This document shows, piece by piece, positions 22,544-34,460 of a stretch of 64,000 nucleotides of DNA. Made by a program: the position numbers and the translations under genes. The notes under the pieces are model-generated. The model was given only the letters and a program-made list of their open reading frames with translations, was not told the DNA's origin and made no database searches. The DNA comes from Ecdyonurus torrentis (Eukaryota > Arthropoda > Insecta > Ephemeroptera > Heptageniidae), in contig OX439134.1 in assembly GCA_949318235.1 (NCBI GenBank), positions 26,543,793 to 26,607,792 on the forward strand, in the 5' to 3' direction. Each line of letters starts with the position of its first letter. Position 1 is the first letter of the stretch.

Positions 22544-24775
22544 TTTATGCAGCATCATATAAACCTTGAGTCAGCATCTTGTAAGTTTTCTTTCTTTACT
22601 CCGATCGTCAACATACCAAACATTTTTTCTTTTACCCCTAAAAAGCTAACCTATGTATAAAATTAGATTATAATTATTAAGTATTTAAAATCAACTTACT
22701 GAAATAAAGAAGTCCAAATTAAGAGCAAAGTAAGGAGAACCTGGTAATTGTATTGAACGTTCGTTAGAGGCACTACATATCATAATTGTTGCTAGTTGTG
22801 TTTCTAGTGAAGTTTCTTGCCATGGTGCTTGGTACGATGCATTTTGAAGCTCTGACACCTAAAATATTGCAAATTATTGTAATTCATGCATGGCTAATTG
22901 TGTTCTTAACTGCATTTTGCTTACTTACAGAATAATAATTATTTATATTATTTATTTGTTAATGTAACAACATTGGAGTTCATGGGAAAACTATTGAGAG
23001 GAGGGAGCATTGATGTACGTGGGAGGCACATTATGATATATATTTATTTAAATACTTAAAGTAGAAGACTTGGAAGCACTAAAGCAGCTAAAGGAGGAGC
23101 TAGAGGCTTAAGAGAACACCAATTCACATATCATACTCAATGAAACGCGTTTTATTTATTTATTTTTCTATAAAGTTTAGTTAGATTATTTAGACACTTT
23201 TTATAAAATATGAATCTAAATATCATAAATCATATATAAAAAAACTATTTTTTATATGATGCTATTTTTATATTAGGTTAAGAAATTATTTTTGTGAGTT
23301 ATTAAACGTTATAAACATGCAGACATAGGATAGGATATACCTGTTCCCGAATTTTATGTCCCAAGATACAATAGAGCAGAAGCTGAAGAAGGGAGTTGAA
23401 TCCAACCAAAATCATCGACACAATAAGAGACATTTTCATCAACTGGTGGTATAACTAAAATAATAATAATAAATAAGAATTTTGAATAAATTTATTTCCA
23501 TAAAGTTATATTATTAAAAAAAAAAAAAAGAATATCGCACCTTGACAACAGTGAAAGCAGTGAAGCATATTTGACACGTGCTTAAAATCACCGTAATTGT
23601 GATCGCGGGAGATGTGATTGAGTTTAAGTCACGAAGAAGTCTAAAATTTTAATAAAGCAAAATTACTAAAGTTAAAAACAGAAAAATGTCCTAGAGCCCC
23701 TGTAAAGCATGCAGTCCGCATAACATATATGCCCACAAATTTGCCTATCTTGCAGGATACTCGCCAAAGAAAATTTAGCTGCGAGTGATTTGTTTTTATA
23801 GTATTTTTATAATTGAAAATATCATTATAATAATATCATATTATTTGAATATAAAAAAAGCTTAATTACTTTTTTTTTAGTATCACTACTGAACTGCTAG
23901 CGTCAATAAATTTATTATGTATCTCTAATTTTTATTCCTTACCTGGATAATTTTTTATGTCTCTTAATCCACCATTGCAATTTTACCTCATCTTCAAGAT
24001 ATTTACTTAAACTTTTTGTCAAAACTTTTAACTCTTCCACATAGATCCAGTAACAGGAGAGAAATAAAACATCGGAAACCACAACCATTCCGAGATTTAG
24101 CATACAAAAAATGTACAAGGCTAAATAAGAATTACTATAATATTTTTTTATAAATGGGACTTCATACAGACTTTTCATATAGTGATACAATGTACGTTCA
24201 TCTAATGTGGAGTTTGTTGACATATTTGTATCACTTTTTATATTATTTAATAATTCATCAACTGCTTTGTAATTAGTAATGATTAAACAAATATATGATG
24301 TAAGGAATATAAATAGTAAAATAACAATAAATTGATCAAGACGTTTAATTGCTAAATATCTGTTGCATGTCAAATTTTGTTTAGTTTTAAAAACTTTTAT
24401 TAACTTGATGAATTCTTCAATTTTCGATTTTTTGAGAAGTATGATGATTGATCTTGATGCGCAAACTGCTTGTGATAACAGTGCGCAAATGAAGTATATT
24501 TGTATTGTAAAACTTATAATTACGTTGTTATGTAAAATGCACCAAGCTACAATGAATAAAATAATAAAATAAATATTTAAACACGTAGTAATATAAGAAT
24601 AAATATTTAATAACCAAAAAGTTAAACTGAATCGTTTCACTTGTAACGGAGATATTGATAACCATTTGCCGCAAATCGCACATAAAATTAAAAGAATCTG
24701 AAATCCAAATCCTAAGCTATTTTCTTCTGGTCTTAAAATTAATTTGATGAAATTATTTTTGTGTAATACTTTCAT
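22296..24775 (-). CDS. gustatory-receptor-family chemoreceptor (five exons)
   Basis: Minus-strand exons are 23943-24775, 23541-23640, 23341-23454, 22700-22858 and 22296-22346. All have GT/AG borders and agreeing phases, giving 418 residues. Hydrophobic segments lie near residues 22-40, 50-80, 90-110, 150-170 and 215-240 in exon 1, with further ones in exons 2, 3 and 5. This is consistent with a seven-pass protein. Exon 4 contains PGSPYFALNLDFF and exon 5 gives VIGAILTYFIILIQVQ before TAA. TYFIILIQ is the TY-five-hydrophobics-Q signature of the arthropod gustatory receptor family (7tm_7). These proteins are ligand-gated cation channels in sensory cells; the ligand cannot be inferred here. The start ATG at 24775 is the first in frame. 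Length is normal for the family. An A run of about 58 bases (22482-22539) lies in the last intron. Confidence 0.85.
22482..22539. repeat. poly(A) run, 58 bases
   Basis: An uninterrupted A run inside the last intron of the chemoreceptor gene. Confidence 0.95.
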
Positions 24776-26374
24776 GTTGAGATCAAAAATAAAACTAGCA
24801 CATGAAATTTTTTGCTAACTTCTTTTATTTATTTTATTCTATCTATGGGTGGGGGTGGGTGGGGGTGTATATTTTTATCTTATTTCATTATATATAAATT
24901 TTAAGTGCATACATGATTTATCCATTACACTCGTAGATATCATTTTTTTTTTCACGCAACCTATATCTTTTATACATCTAACTAAATCTAAATAAAACAT
25001 AATAGTAATTGATTCATGAATCAATAGTTATCTAATATCTTTTAATTAAGTCTTACAAAATCCCCGCACACATATTAAAATATTTCAGTAAAATTACTAG
25101 TACAGTAATTTTGATTTTTAATATAAATAATAATTAATGACTTTTATTGGGCGAAATCAAGCTACAAACCTCTCAATTTAACCCAACTGTTTTACAGTAC
25201 GGTGCTATAGTTTTTTATTATAATAAAGTAAAGTTACCCAAGAAAAAAAAAAAAAAAAAAAAAAAAAAGAGTATAGAAGACAGTGAGCTTTAAGATGCAT
25301 TTTGTATCCAGAAAATTAATATCTAGTTATAAATGCAACACGTGTTTAATTTCAGTTTGGGTTACAAATTACTTTCACTCTTAACTGGTAACTGTAAACT
25401 TACTAGCCCAGCTCCCCACTTTTCAATATTTCCCGAAGTTTATACTATTTTTTTTTAATTGTTGCAAAGTTAATTCTTATATAAAAAAAATTTACGTTAT
25501 TTTAATAATTATTATTATTTATATATTTATTTATTTTCATTATTATTATTTTGCTATATAATATGCATCTACTATTGCAGTAAAGTTTTCAGTATAGGCC
25601 TTGAAGGTAGACATGTTATACATGATTATGTGTTAAAAATAGACACTGAAACAAATAAAGTTGGATACTATAATTTTTTTATTTTTATTATAATATATTA
25701 CAAAAAAGGAATCATTTGATTGATTAAATAAAAAAAATAATAAAAAATGAATATAGTTTACAAGAAATTAAAAGTAAATTTGTCATAATCTTTCAACAAT
25801 TATTTCTCACTGAAAAGAATGACTTATAAGTAGACATTACAAAACATTTACATGGGGTGTAACATCAAATTTACAAAAATAGAACACTGTAAATTTTTAC
25901 AACCTTTTACATACGAGCTACTTTTTGGTACATAAAAGGGTACAATAAAATTTACTTACAGCCTATTTTATTCATTGAAAGTAGTAAATTTTATTGTGTA
26001 TTATAAGTAGTAAATAAAAGATATTCTGCAACTCAATTATTCCATTGTTGTTGTTTTCTTTTGTTGAGTTTATATAACATGGAAATGGACATTATTAACA
26101 GAGTAATTTGACACTACGCAAATAAATAATTTTAATAGTAGGTTCATTCATTATTTTATATTCTACTCGAGAACAATTTTACTAAACTGTAATTTATATT
26201 TTCTTTAAATTTTTTATCCTTTCTTTTAAGAGCACTATTTTGAGGTGGATGGCAATAAAAAATTACCTGGTTAGTGGAAATACTTATGAAATATTAGTTA
26301 CATTGCATGTTTATAGGGCATGCATCATTTTATACAAAGGGGGAAAAGTCTATCCTCCGTAGGTTGCAACACTA
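24776..26374. other. intergenic stretch upstream of the chemoreceptor
   Basis: I see no exon. The stretch contains a TGGGGG-rich patch (24846-24869), an A run (25241-25268) and short AATAAAATTTAC inverted segments near 25950-26000 that may be a degenerate MITE. Confidence 0.4.
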
Positions 26375-26581
26375 CCGTCAAGTGGAGGGACTTTGACCAA
26401 ATTTTCAAAAAATTATTTACTTCTTAACTAAAGCTCATAGAAACATGAAATAAATGTATAAATAAAAGATAGTGCAAAAATCAAGCTTTACTTTAGTTTT
26501 TGTTTCATGTTTGTACGGAGTAAACAATTTTTGAAAATTTAACCAGTCAGCCCAGCAGGCCAAATCCACCTTACTTGACGG
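26375..26581. mobile_element. TA-flanked MITE (207 bp)
   Basis: TA lies on both sides (26373-26374 and 26582-26583). The ends are CCGTCAAGTGGAGG and CCACCTTACTTGACGG. The inner arms pair (CAAATTTTCAAAAAATT with AATTTTTGAAAATTT). Confidence 0.75.
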
Positions 26582-26908
26582 TAAATAACTAGTTAAACCG
26601 TAGTTTAGTTATTATTTTGATTGTAACAACAAAGTAAAAAAGTTAACTAAGGTTTAAAAAGATGTTGCAGCACTTATATTAAACTTTAAGTACAAAATAT
26701 TAACATACGATAAAGTACAATAATGGATAGTTTACACTGTGACATTAATTAGTAGCTTCCACATTGGATGTAAAATTCTTCATTAACAACAATGAAAAAT
26801 TGTCAATTTACATAGAATTGAGTCCATTGTACTCACATATTCATTTATTTGTTATAACCTAATTGTTAATTGTCATTTTTTAAAAATGGGAATAATTATT
26901 TTGCTGCA

Positions 26909-26941
<33 letters not shown>
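26909..26941. repeat. poly(A) run
   Basis: An A run of about 32 bases. Confidence 0.9.
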
Positions 26942-26946
<5 letters not shown>

Positions 26947-27659
26947 GTTAACATCAAAGACGATGCCACTTCCTAAAGAATTCATTCATGATTTTCAGAG
27001 AATTTGGCAATGCTGCTCTTACCTGACAATGTATTTCTACCCTTTTCTTTAGAACAAGGCACGATGCATCATCTTTGAAGTTAGGTATATTATATCTGCG
27101 AGTGAACCTTTATGTAGACATAAAATGTCAACATAATTTTATGCTACATAAAAAGCATTGAATTTTGACAGCATGTATTTATGAGCATTGAAACTTTTAT
27201 TTTATTATTATATTTTCTTCTAAAAAATTATGAAACTCTGTTTTATGTCACAGTTGGAACTCCACTTAATTAATGGTAACAAAAGACTTACAATATATTT
27301 ATATTATATACACTTATTTGAGTCTTTTTAATTACATAAAATTATTATCACAAAAACTTCGTTGGCACGTTGGCATTTATTATTATTGTTAGCTTTCAAA
27401 GATAAGTATAGATCAGCATATTTCAAATTCATTTACATGTTTAATATTAAATTTAAAGTACAGGCATATTTTTAACTATTTGCACAGAATTTAATAGCAT
27501 TACCCTAGTATGTATCTATACAATAGGATTATATATAAAATTTGACATTTTAATAACCAAGATCAAGAAATAAAAATGATGAAACAAACCATTGTGGTTG
27601 ATATGTAAAAAAAAAAAAAAAAATTAAAAAATTAAAAATAAAGTTCATTAAATATAAAA

Positions 27660-28073
27660 TAGCAGGAGAGAGATTGGAGCACGTTGAATTAAAAACAATA
27701 AAACACAAAGATTATTTAATTTATATAATCAATTGGGACTTTGGATCAAATGTTCTATAGTGTAGACGAGTGCTAGATATTGTATACTGTATATTTAATA
27801 CAATATTGAAAGGATACGGTGTCAATAAATTACAATATACTTAGTAACTTATGTTCTCACATGCCTTTGATGTAAGTGAGAACATGATATATACTAGGTA
27901 TATCATATTCTATTGACACAGTATCCCTATCCTTTCAATGTGTTTTTAAATGAAAAATATGTAGCACTTGTTATTGCTAGAAAATTTGATCCCACGTCCC
28001 AATTAACTGTACATATTAGAGAATCTTTGCTTTTATTAATTTTCAATTTAATGTGCAATCTCTCTTCTACTAA
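27660..28073. mobile_element. foldback element, family C copy 1
   Basis: The left end GCAGGAGAGAGATTGGAGCA pairs with TGCAATCTCTCTTCTAC at the right. Inner arms share TCAATTGGGACTTTGGATCAA and its complement. A central hairpin carries ATGTTCTCAC/GTGAGAACAT. The second copy is at 42011-42707. Confidence 0.6.
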
Positions 28074-28515
28074 ACTATCTTCTATTCAACGTTATCTCTT
28101 TAACAAATCCTAAAAATTATAATTATTATTTACTGTACTTTTTTTTTTACTTTACTGTATGTACTGTAATTACATATTTTCATACTTTGAAAGACACCAG
28201 GATTTTGCTATTATTATTCTATGCATCTTAAAATTATATTATTTTTAATCCAATTTACATACAATTAATAAACCTTCTATTAATCTATGTATTAAAATAT
28301 ATACATTTTTTTTTTAAATACATACAAAACATTAAAACTATTTTGACAAAATAAACTGTTCCACTACATTAAGTAAACTAATAATGAGAAAAAAAAAAAA
28401 AAAAAAAAAAAAAAGCTTACAAAATCAAGAGGTTGAAAAGCCTAGTTACCTCAATCTTAGAATTTTTACAACATCAAAACTTCTATATATAATACTACTA
28501 CAAATATCAAGCGTT

Positions 28516-31040
28516 CTAATCTAAAGGCATTGGTTGTTCAATTATAGTAAACAAGTCTTCAAAATGAGCGTCAATATCATCTACATTAGGAACTGGATTA
28601 GAGTGATAATTTAATAGATCATCTGCATCATCGAAATTATATATCTGGATATTTCCAATACTATCATTAGATGCATCTAAATCAATCATATCACTATAGT
28701 CTATGGTACCAGCACCTAATAAATCTAAGGGCATAGTGATACCTTCTGATGGCTTCAAACCATGTTCACGATGTTGATGATGGGTTAAATCACTCTTTTT
28801 AAAGTATGGTGCATAACATAAACCACAATTAATTGGTTCTTCAGTTATTTCATTACTAGGTGGATGATATTTTGATACATGTTTTTTAAATGATTCATAA
28901 CTGATATGTATATGTTTACATACCATACAACGAATTACATGCATTTCTTTTGCTTCGATTGAGAATTCAATACTTTTTTTATTTTTTCCATGTACATTTT
29001 TTCCATGTAATAATGCACCTGGTACATCTGTAAATGATTTTGGACAAAATGGACAGAAAAATCGTCTCATTAATTCTACAGTATATTTTCCAGGAGTACT
29101 CTTTTTAACTACAACAGATTCATTTTTATTCTCTGTACTTTTTGGTTGTTCTTTATCTTTTTTTAACATTTTAAAATATGTTTCAAATTTTTTAAAGAAT
29201 TTTATCTGATCTTCTAATGTTTCTGGTTTCTTTACATTACATTCTTCTATTATTGATTCATTTTCTTTATTTTCTGATTGTATATTATCTGAATTTAATT
29301 CATCCTCATTATCACTTATCGTAATAACAGAAATATTATCATCTTCTGCCTTGTCATTTTCTTCGTCAGGTAAAGGCACTGATTCAACATTAGAAACCTC
29401 ATTTTCATTTGATTTTTCTAATTCTTCCTCTGAATCATCAAAAATTTCAATATCAGCTGTATCATCCTCATCTACATCTAAATAATTTAGATTATCTGAC
29501 ATACCAGATTTTTCACGCATATTACGAGATTTTAATAAAATATTTTGAATTATTTTACTTGGTTCTAATTTTTCAGTATTCTCTGAATCATCATCATCTT
29601 CAATAGGTTTTGATATAACTTGTTTTTTTGGTTTCATGTTTGATGATTTTTCTGCAAAATTTAATAATAAATCTATTTCATTTTGTGTTGAATTTACATT
29701 ATTAGATTCAATACTTTCACTTATGAGACTTGTGTCTTCTACAGTATTATGATCAACTTCAATTACATTTGTATATATATTTGGTGAATTATTATCTACA
29801 TAAATAACATTCCCATATGAATCTACTTCTACTAAAGCATAACTTGTATCTAAATTAATTGGTGTAAGTATTTGTATTTCAGAATTATCTATGTTTTCAA
29901 ATCTAGGTAAAATTGGTTTTAATTTAGTTGTATATTTTTTTATTTTTTTAGGTTGTACATTATATTCTTTTCTAATATCTTTTAATAAATTTTGTTTACG
30001 TTTACTTGTAGTATTTTGTATTATATTTGAAGAATTATAAGTGGCAACAGAATCGATAACTGTTTCTAAATCTTTACCAGTTGTTATTATTTTATGTGGT
30101 GGAGGTGAAGGAGGAAGGGGAATATCAGATACATGTTCTATACCAGCTTCTTTCATTAACAATTCATGATCATAATCTATACAATTCTGTATAACTTTTG
30201 TAGATGTTTTTACTTTCTTAACATTTCTTTTACGTACTTGCCTCTTAGGATTTCTATAAGCTACGTGTAATAATTGAAAGGACATATTGTTGCTTTCAGG
30301 ATTTGGAATGTTGGACGAGCTATTTTGAACATCACCAACATTATGTTGTATGCTATTAACATCACCAACATTGTTAACTTGTAAGTTTTGGGTACATAAC
30401 TGATCATTTTGAATATCAATTTGTTTACTACCAATTTGTGAATGATTGGGTAGATTTTCAAACTTATTTTGATGAACTATTGTGTTTACATTATTATCAA
30501 TTACTGGTGTATTTAAACAATCTTTCATTAAATTTGTTTTGTTTGCTAATGATGTAGCATTTTCATTATTTTCAACTGTTCCTAATACGTTACACTCATT
30601 ATTTACACTTTCATCTTCTATCGTTAGAGAACTGTCATTATTGATACTTGCAATCAATGAACTTAAACCACTTTCAATTGATGACAATGGTAAACCACTG
30701 TCTAACAATGCTTGTTTTATATAAGTTTCAATTAATTGTAGATCTACATTATTATCACTACAATTTGAATTAGATTCATTAGTTACATCAACTTCAATAA
30801 AGTTAAGACCACTTTTTGCATTCACTTGGTTCTTTTTCAATTCATTTTTAAGTTTTTGAGTTTTTAACTTTGTTTTTCTAATTTTCTTTGCTTTACTGTC
30901 CTTGGTTACTTGATGTTTAGGAGGTTTCTCAATATCAAGAAGAGGTTTAATCTTAGAAAAGTCTAGGTCATTTAAACTGGTGGCTTCTACACTATTTTGT
31001 TGATCTTGGAGTGATAACGACATCTTGTCACTGATTTATA
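28516..31040 (-). CDS. C2H2 zinc-finger protein, 835 residues
   Basis: A single coding exon (ATG at 31021-31023, stop at 28516-28518) is preceded by an acceptor TTTCAG at 31041-31046, so an upstream 5'UTR exon is expected. The protein begins MSLSLQDQQNSVEATSLNDL. It has a long low-complexity region rich in Asn, Ser, Lys and acidic residues (about 1-640). Three C2H2-type fingers lie near the C-terminus: CPFC at about 655, CMVC at about 698 and CGLC at about 732, each with paired His. The tail (about 765-835) is acidic and ends IIEQPMPLD. Lys/Arg clusters near 40-60 and 265-275 could serve as nuclear signals. A nuclear DNA- or chromatin-binding role is likely, but I recognise no specific orthologue. 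The base composition of the frame suits its AT-rich setting. A LINE copy lies about 400 bases upstream, where the promoter or first intron should be. Confidence 0.85.
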
Positions 31041-31127
31041 CTGAAACAGAAATATTGGCTATTAATTATTTATCAATGCAGAAATGACAATAATTGTCCA
31101 AAATAATTGTAAAACAATTGTGTGTGT

Positions 31128-31153
31128 GTGGGGGGGGGGGGGGGGGGGGGGGG
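31128..31153. repeat. (TG)n followed by a G run of about 26 bases
   Basis: A long G homopolymer just upstream of the zinc-finger coding exon. It can form a G-quadruplex and is error-prone in sequencing. Confidence 0.9.
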
Positions 31154-31436
31154 CAAATATTGCGATCAGACCATAACTCTTTGAAAGCTCTGGCAGAGTT
31201 GTGGCAATTATGGTAAGGATTCTCAGCAATTTCTACATTTATTTTTTAATTACAGTTTGGAAATTAGCTGTACCATTCCCCACAATCATGCCGAGCTACA
31301 ACACAATGCACAGTAAACAAAAACACATGCAAACTGGCTGCACAGTACTCAGAGTATCCAAGCTATATGTTATGCAGTGAGGTATATTTTATAGGTTGCA
31401 GCTTCTGTTATTAAGGATTCTTTATATTATTAATTA

Positions 31437-33690
31437 CAGGAGGTGGAGGAGAGAAGGATGTATACAAAGGGGATGAACGAGAGGTTATTTCTGGTAACAA
31501 AAGAGTGGGAGAAAAAGGTTATGACTGACTATGATGTTGAATGGGGGTATAAGGTAATTAAAGAAGCTTGTGTGGAGACTGCAAGGAAAGTATGTGGTGA
31601 GGCTGTGGTTGGTCGTATAGCTGGGGATGCATGGTGGAATGATGAGGTACGAGAGGCTATTGAGGAGAAAAAGAGAGCATATTTGAAGATGATTGATGCA
31701 AAAAATGAATTAGAAAAAAAGGAGTTATTTATAGTGTATAAAAAGAAAAGAATGAATGCAAAAAAGAGTGTGCTAGAGAGTAAGTTGAATGCAAGGAGAG
31801 AATTTGAAGAGAAAATGCAAAGTGAATTTATGGGTAATAGAAAAATGTACTGGAAGATGGTGAATCAAGTGAGAAAAGGAAGTAATAGTAAAAGTGCAGG
31901 CGGAGTAAAGAATGAAAGAGGAGAAATTGTGTGGGATGAAGAGAAGGGGAGAGAATGTTGGCGAAAGTATTTTATGAATCTGTTTTTGGATGGAGGGGAA
32001 AGGGAAGAAAGAATGGAGGAGGAAAAGGAGAATGAATCAAACGGAGTAAATGAGGAGATGATTGAGTTTCGATTGAATGATTTAAAGAATACTGTAAAAA
32101 AGTTAAAAAATGGCAAGGCAGCTGGAGTAGATGGAGTAACAAGTGAAATGGTAAAGTATGGAGGAGCGTCTCTGGAAGTAAAAATGTTACAGTTATTTAA
32201 TATGTGTTACAAATGTGGTAGAGTACCTGAAGACTGGGTATGTGCTGTGATTGTTCCGTTATATAAGGGGAAAGGGGATAAGTATGACTGTAAAAATCAT
32301 CGTGGAATTAGTTTGTTAAGTATACCTGGTAAAATGTACGGAGGGATGGTGATTGATAAGGTGCAAAAGGTTACACAGGGTCATATCTCAGAAGTGCAAT
32401 GTGGTTTTATGCCCGGCAGGGGCTGCACTGATCAGATTTTCACTGTGCAGCAGTTGATTGAGAAATGTATGGACGCAAGAAAGAAAGTATTTGCTGTGTT
32501 TGTAGATCTAGAGAAAGCATATGATCGAGTGAACAGAAGTATGATGTGGAGTGTATTAGATGAATATGGGGTGAGAGGGAAGTTACTTGAGGGTGTGAAA
32601 GCCATGTATGCAGGTAGTAAGGCATGTGTGAGAGTAAACGGAAAGTTGAGTGAGTGGTTTAAAGTGGGTAGAGGCGTTAGGCAAGGATGTGTGATGTCGC
32701 CGTGGTTATTCAATATTTTCATGGATAAATGTATAAAGTTGGCTGAAAAGTATGGAAGTGGAGTAAACGTAGGTTTGTTAATGGTGTGGATGTTGTTGTA
32801 CGCTGATGATGCGTTGATGGTGGCTGAGAGTGAGGAAGAATTGCAAGAGATGATTGATAGGTTGGAAGAAAGCACAGAACAAATGGATCTGAGAATAAAT
32901 GTTGGGAAAACTAAAGTAATGGTATTTGGTGGAGAAAATGATGATGGAAATGAATTCACACTGAATGGAGAAAAGCTGGAAAGAGTGAAAGAGTTTGTAT
33001 ATTTGGGAAGATTATATCAAGAGAATGGAAGTATAGATGGGGAGATTGAGAGGAGAGTGGCGGCAGGTAGGAAAGTAGTTGGCAGCATGGCAGGATTGGC
33101 CAAGAGTGATGCTTTATCAAACAAAGCAAAACTTACAGTGTACAATTCTGTCTTACTCCCAACTATCTTATATGGTTCTGAATCATGGGTATGTCAGAGT
33201 AGGCATATGAGTAGGGTGAATGCTGTTGGTATGAGTTTTCTTAGAAGTATGTGTGGTAAAACAAGATTAGATAGGGTAAGGAATACTTGGGTGTTGGAGA
33301 AATGTGGAGTAAAAGAAACTGTGACTGAGAAGTATGAGAACAGTGTATTACGGTGGTTTGGTCATGTTGAGAGAATGGGTGATGAAAGAATAGCAAAGCA
33401 GGTATTTCATAGTAGAGTGGGTGGAAGGAGAGATAGAGGCAGGCCTAAAACATCATGGTCTGAGGTGGTTGGAAGATGTTTGAAAAATAAGAATGTACGC
33501 AGTATGAAATGCAAAAGGAAATGTATGAAACAAGGTATGAGACTGGCGGAAGCAAGTGAAGTATGTCAGGATAGGAAGTTGTGGAGGTCTATCACTGGGT
33601 CAGGATAAAACATCTGTGTTGTTGGCTTACCCCGAAAGGGATTTATAGCGTCATGATATGTATGTATGTATGTATGTATGTATATTATAA
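31437..33690 (+). mobile_element. RTE-like LINE, 5'-truncated, with (TATG)n tail
   Basis: The element begins inside the linker between endonuclease and reverse transcriptase. A stop codon lies just before it at 31431-31433 and no endonuclease is present. It ends in a 3'UTR of about 50 bases, then (TATG)n at 33657-33683. The simple-repeat tail and RT style suggest the RTE clade. No target duplication could be identified. A near-identical 3' fragment is at 50583-50870. Confidence 0.85.
31443..33608 (+). CDS. LINE ORF: reverse transcriptase and C-terminal domain (721 codons)
   Basis: One uninterrupted frame. It contains LKNGKAAGVDGVTSEMVKYG (RT motif 1 region, about 221-240), VPLYKGKGD, then FMPGRGCTDQIF, FVDLEKAYDRVNR (about 353), GVRQGCVMSPWLFNIFMDK and LLYADDALMV with the YADD catalytic aspartates (about 453-456). 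The C-terminal part has RWFGHVERM and GRPKTSWSEVV, common to RTE-like elements. The product would copy LINE RNA into DNA. The missing N-terminal endonuclease makes this copy unable to transpose alone. Lack of stops or frameshifts implies recent insertion. The first listed codon is GTG after an in-frame stop; it is a truncation point and not a natural start. Confidence 0.85.
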   Translation: MEERRMYTKGMNERLFLVTKEWEKKVMTDYDVEWGYKVIKEACVETARKVCGEAVVGRIAGDAWWNDEVREAIEEKKRAYLKMIDAKNELEKKELFIVYKKKRMNAKKSVLESKLNARREFEEKMQSEFMGNRKMYWKMVNQVRKGSNSKSAGGVKNERGEIVWDEEKGRECWRKYFMNLFLDGGEREERMEEEKENESNGVNEEMIEFRLNDLKNTVKKLKNGKAAGVDGVTSEMVKYGGASLEVKMLQLFNMCYKCGRVPEDWVCAVIVPLYKGKGDKYDCKNHRGISLLSIPGKMYGGMVIDKVQKVTQGHISEVQCGFMPGRGCTDQIFTVQQLIEKCMDARKKVFAVFVDLEKAYDRVNRSMMWSVLDEYGVRGKLLEGVKAMYAGSKACVRVNGKLSEWFKVGRGVRQGCVMSPWLFNIFMDKCIKLAEKYGSGVNVGLLMVWMLLYADDALMVAESEEELQEMIDRLEESTEQMDLRINVGKTKVMVFGGENDDGNEFTLNGEKLERVKEFVYLGRLYQENGSIDGEIERRVAAGRKVVGSMAGLAKSDALSNKAKLTVYNSVLLPTILYGSESWVCQSRHMSRVNAVGMSFLRSMCGKTRLDRVRNTWVLEKCGVKETVTEKYENSVLRWFGHVERMGDERIAKQVFHSRVGGRRDRGRPKTSWSEVVGRCLKNKNVRSMKCKRKCMKQGMRLAEASEVCQDRKLWRSITGSG

Positions 33691-33818
33691 CAGTCTACTT
33701 TCACATTGCTGGTGGCGAATTACAGTCCGCACCCATAGACGAAAGTATCTGTTATGATGCACTTGCATTAATTTATTTGTTGTAGTAACTAAACATGGTC
33801 AATAGTTACATAACATTG

Positions 33819-34190
33819 TTTTATTTATTTTTATTTTAAAGAATAAGGTAAAGGTAATATAAGTATCATGACGCCATAATACCTTTCACCCTTTCAGTGT
33901 AGACTAGGATTAAACCTTTACAGTATGGGCTTTAATGTATGATCTGAGGCTTACTAGACCTCGGGATCAACCCATTATCACAATCTTCTGGGGTTGACTA
34001 CCAGATCTGTGCAACCTGGACCACTGACTCTCGGACTACCAAGAGTTGACAGCAGTCGCGTTAGCAAGCAGTGGCCAAACTGCCAGCACAGCCATGGATG
34101 GTGTTACCCATCCAAGTATTGACCATGCTCGAAGTTGCTCAACTGATCCAATGGGAACCGGTTCAGATGACGCGATAAGGCTGTTTGTAT
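33819..34190 (-). mobile_element. 5S rRNA-derived SINE
   Basis: Read on the minus strand, the first about 105 bases (34190 to 34085) follow 5S rRNA. They include CGGTTCCCATTGGATCAG, GAGCAACTTCGAGC and GGTCAATACTTGGATGGGTA. The last corresponds to the 5S internal control region C box (plus 34105-34124). The rest does not follow 5S. It continues through an unrelated body of about 240 bases to GGCGTCATGATA (33864-33874) and an A/T-rich tail near 33819-33840. The arrangement (5S head, unrelated body, LINE-like tail) is that of a SINE3-type element and not a 5S gene. Transcription by RNA polymerase III is inferred from the internal promoter. Confidence 0.7.
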
Positions 34191-34460
34191 TTCAAAGACA
34201 ACACCTTCAAAACATCTTAATCAATATAAATATTCTTGTAAACTTTGCCACTAAAATCTTCAACTAGCTAACAAGTAAGTACAGTACAGTACATAGTTTC
34301 CGATTATTTCCTTTGATAACAATAACATGTATAATTGTGAGACCTTTCTAGAACTCTAAGCGTGCATTCACACACATATTAATGTACCGGTACTTGTTGT
34401 AAAAATATTATTTTGAATGGGAATAATTATATTTAGCTGTGCAAAGTTACAACATAGGTA

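Noticed and set aside
31865..32959. Minus-strand frames opposite the LINE
   Set aside because: Ser/Phe-rich shadows of the LINE reverse-transcriptase frame.
34085..34190. Functional 5S rRNA gene
   Set aside because: The sequence departs from 5S at many stem positions, continues into an unrelated body and lacks an immediate T-run terminator, so a SINE head fits better.
34046..34267. Plus-strand frame of 73 codons
   Set aside because: It runs antisense through the 5S-derived SINE head and into the adjoining repeat.
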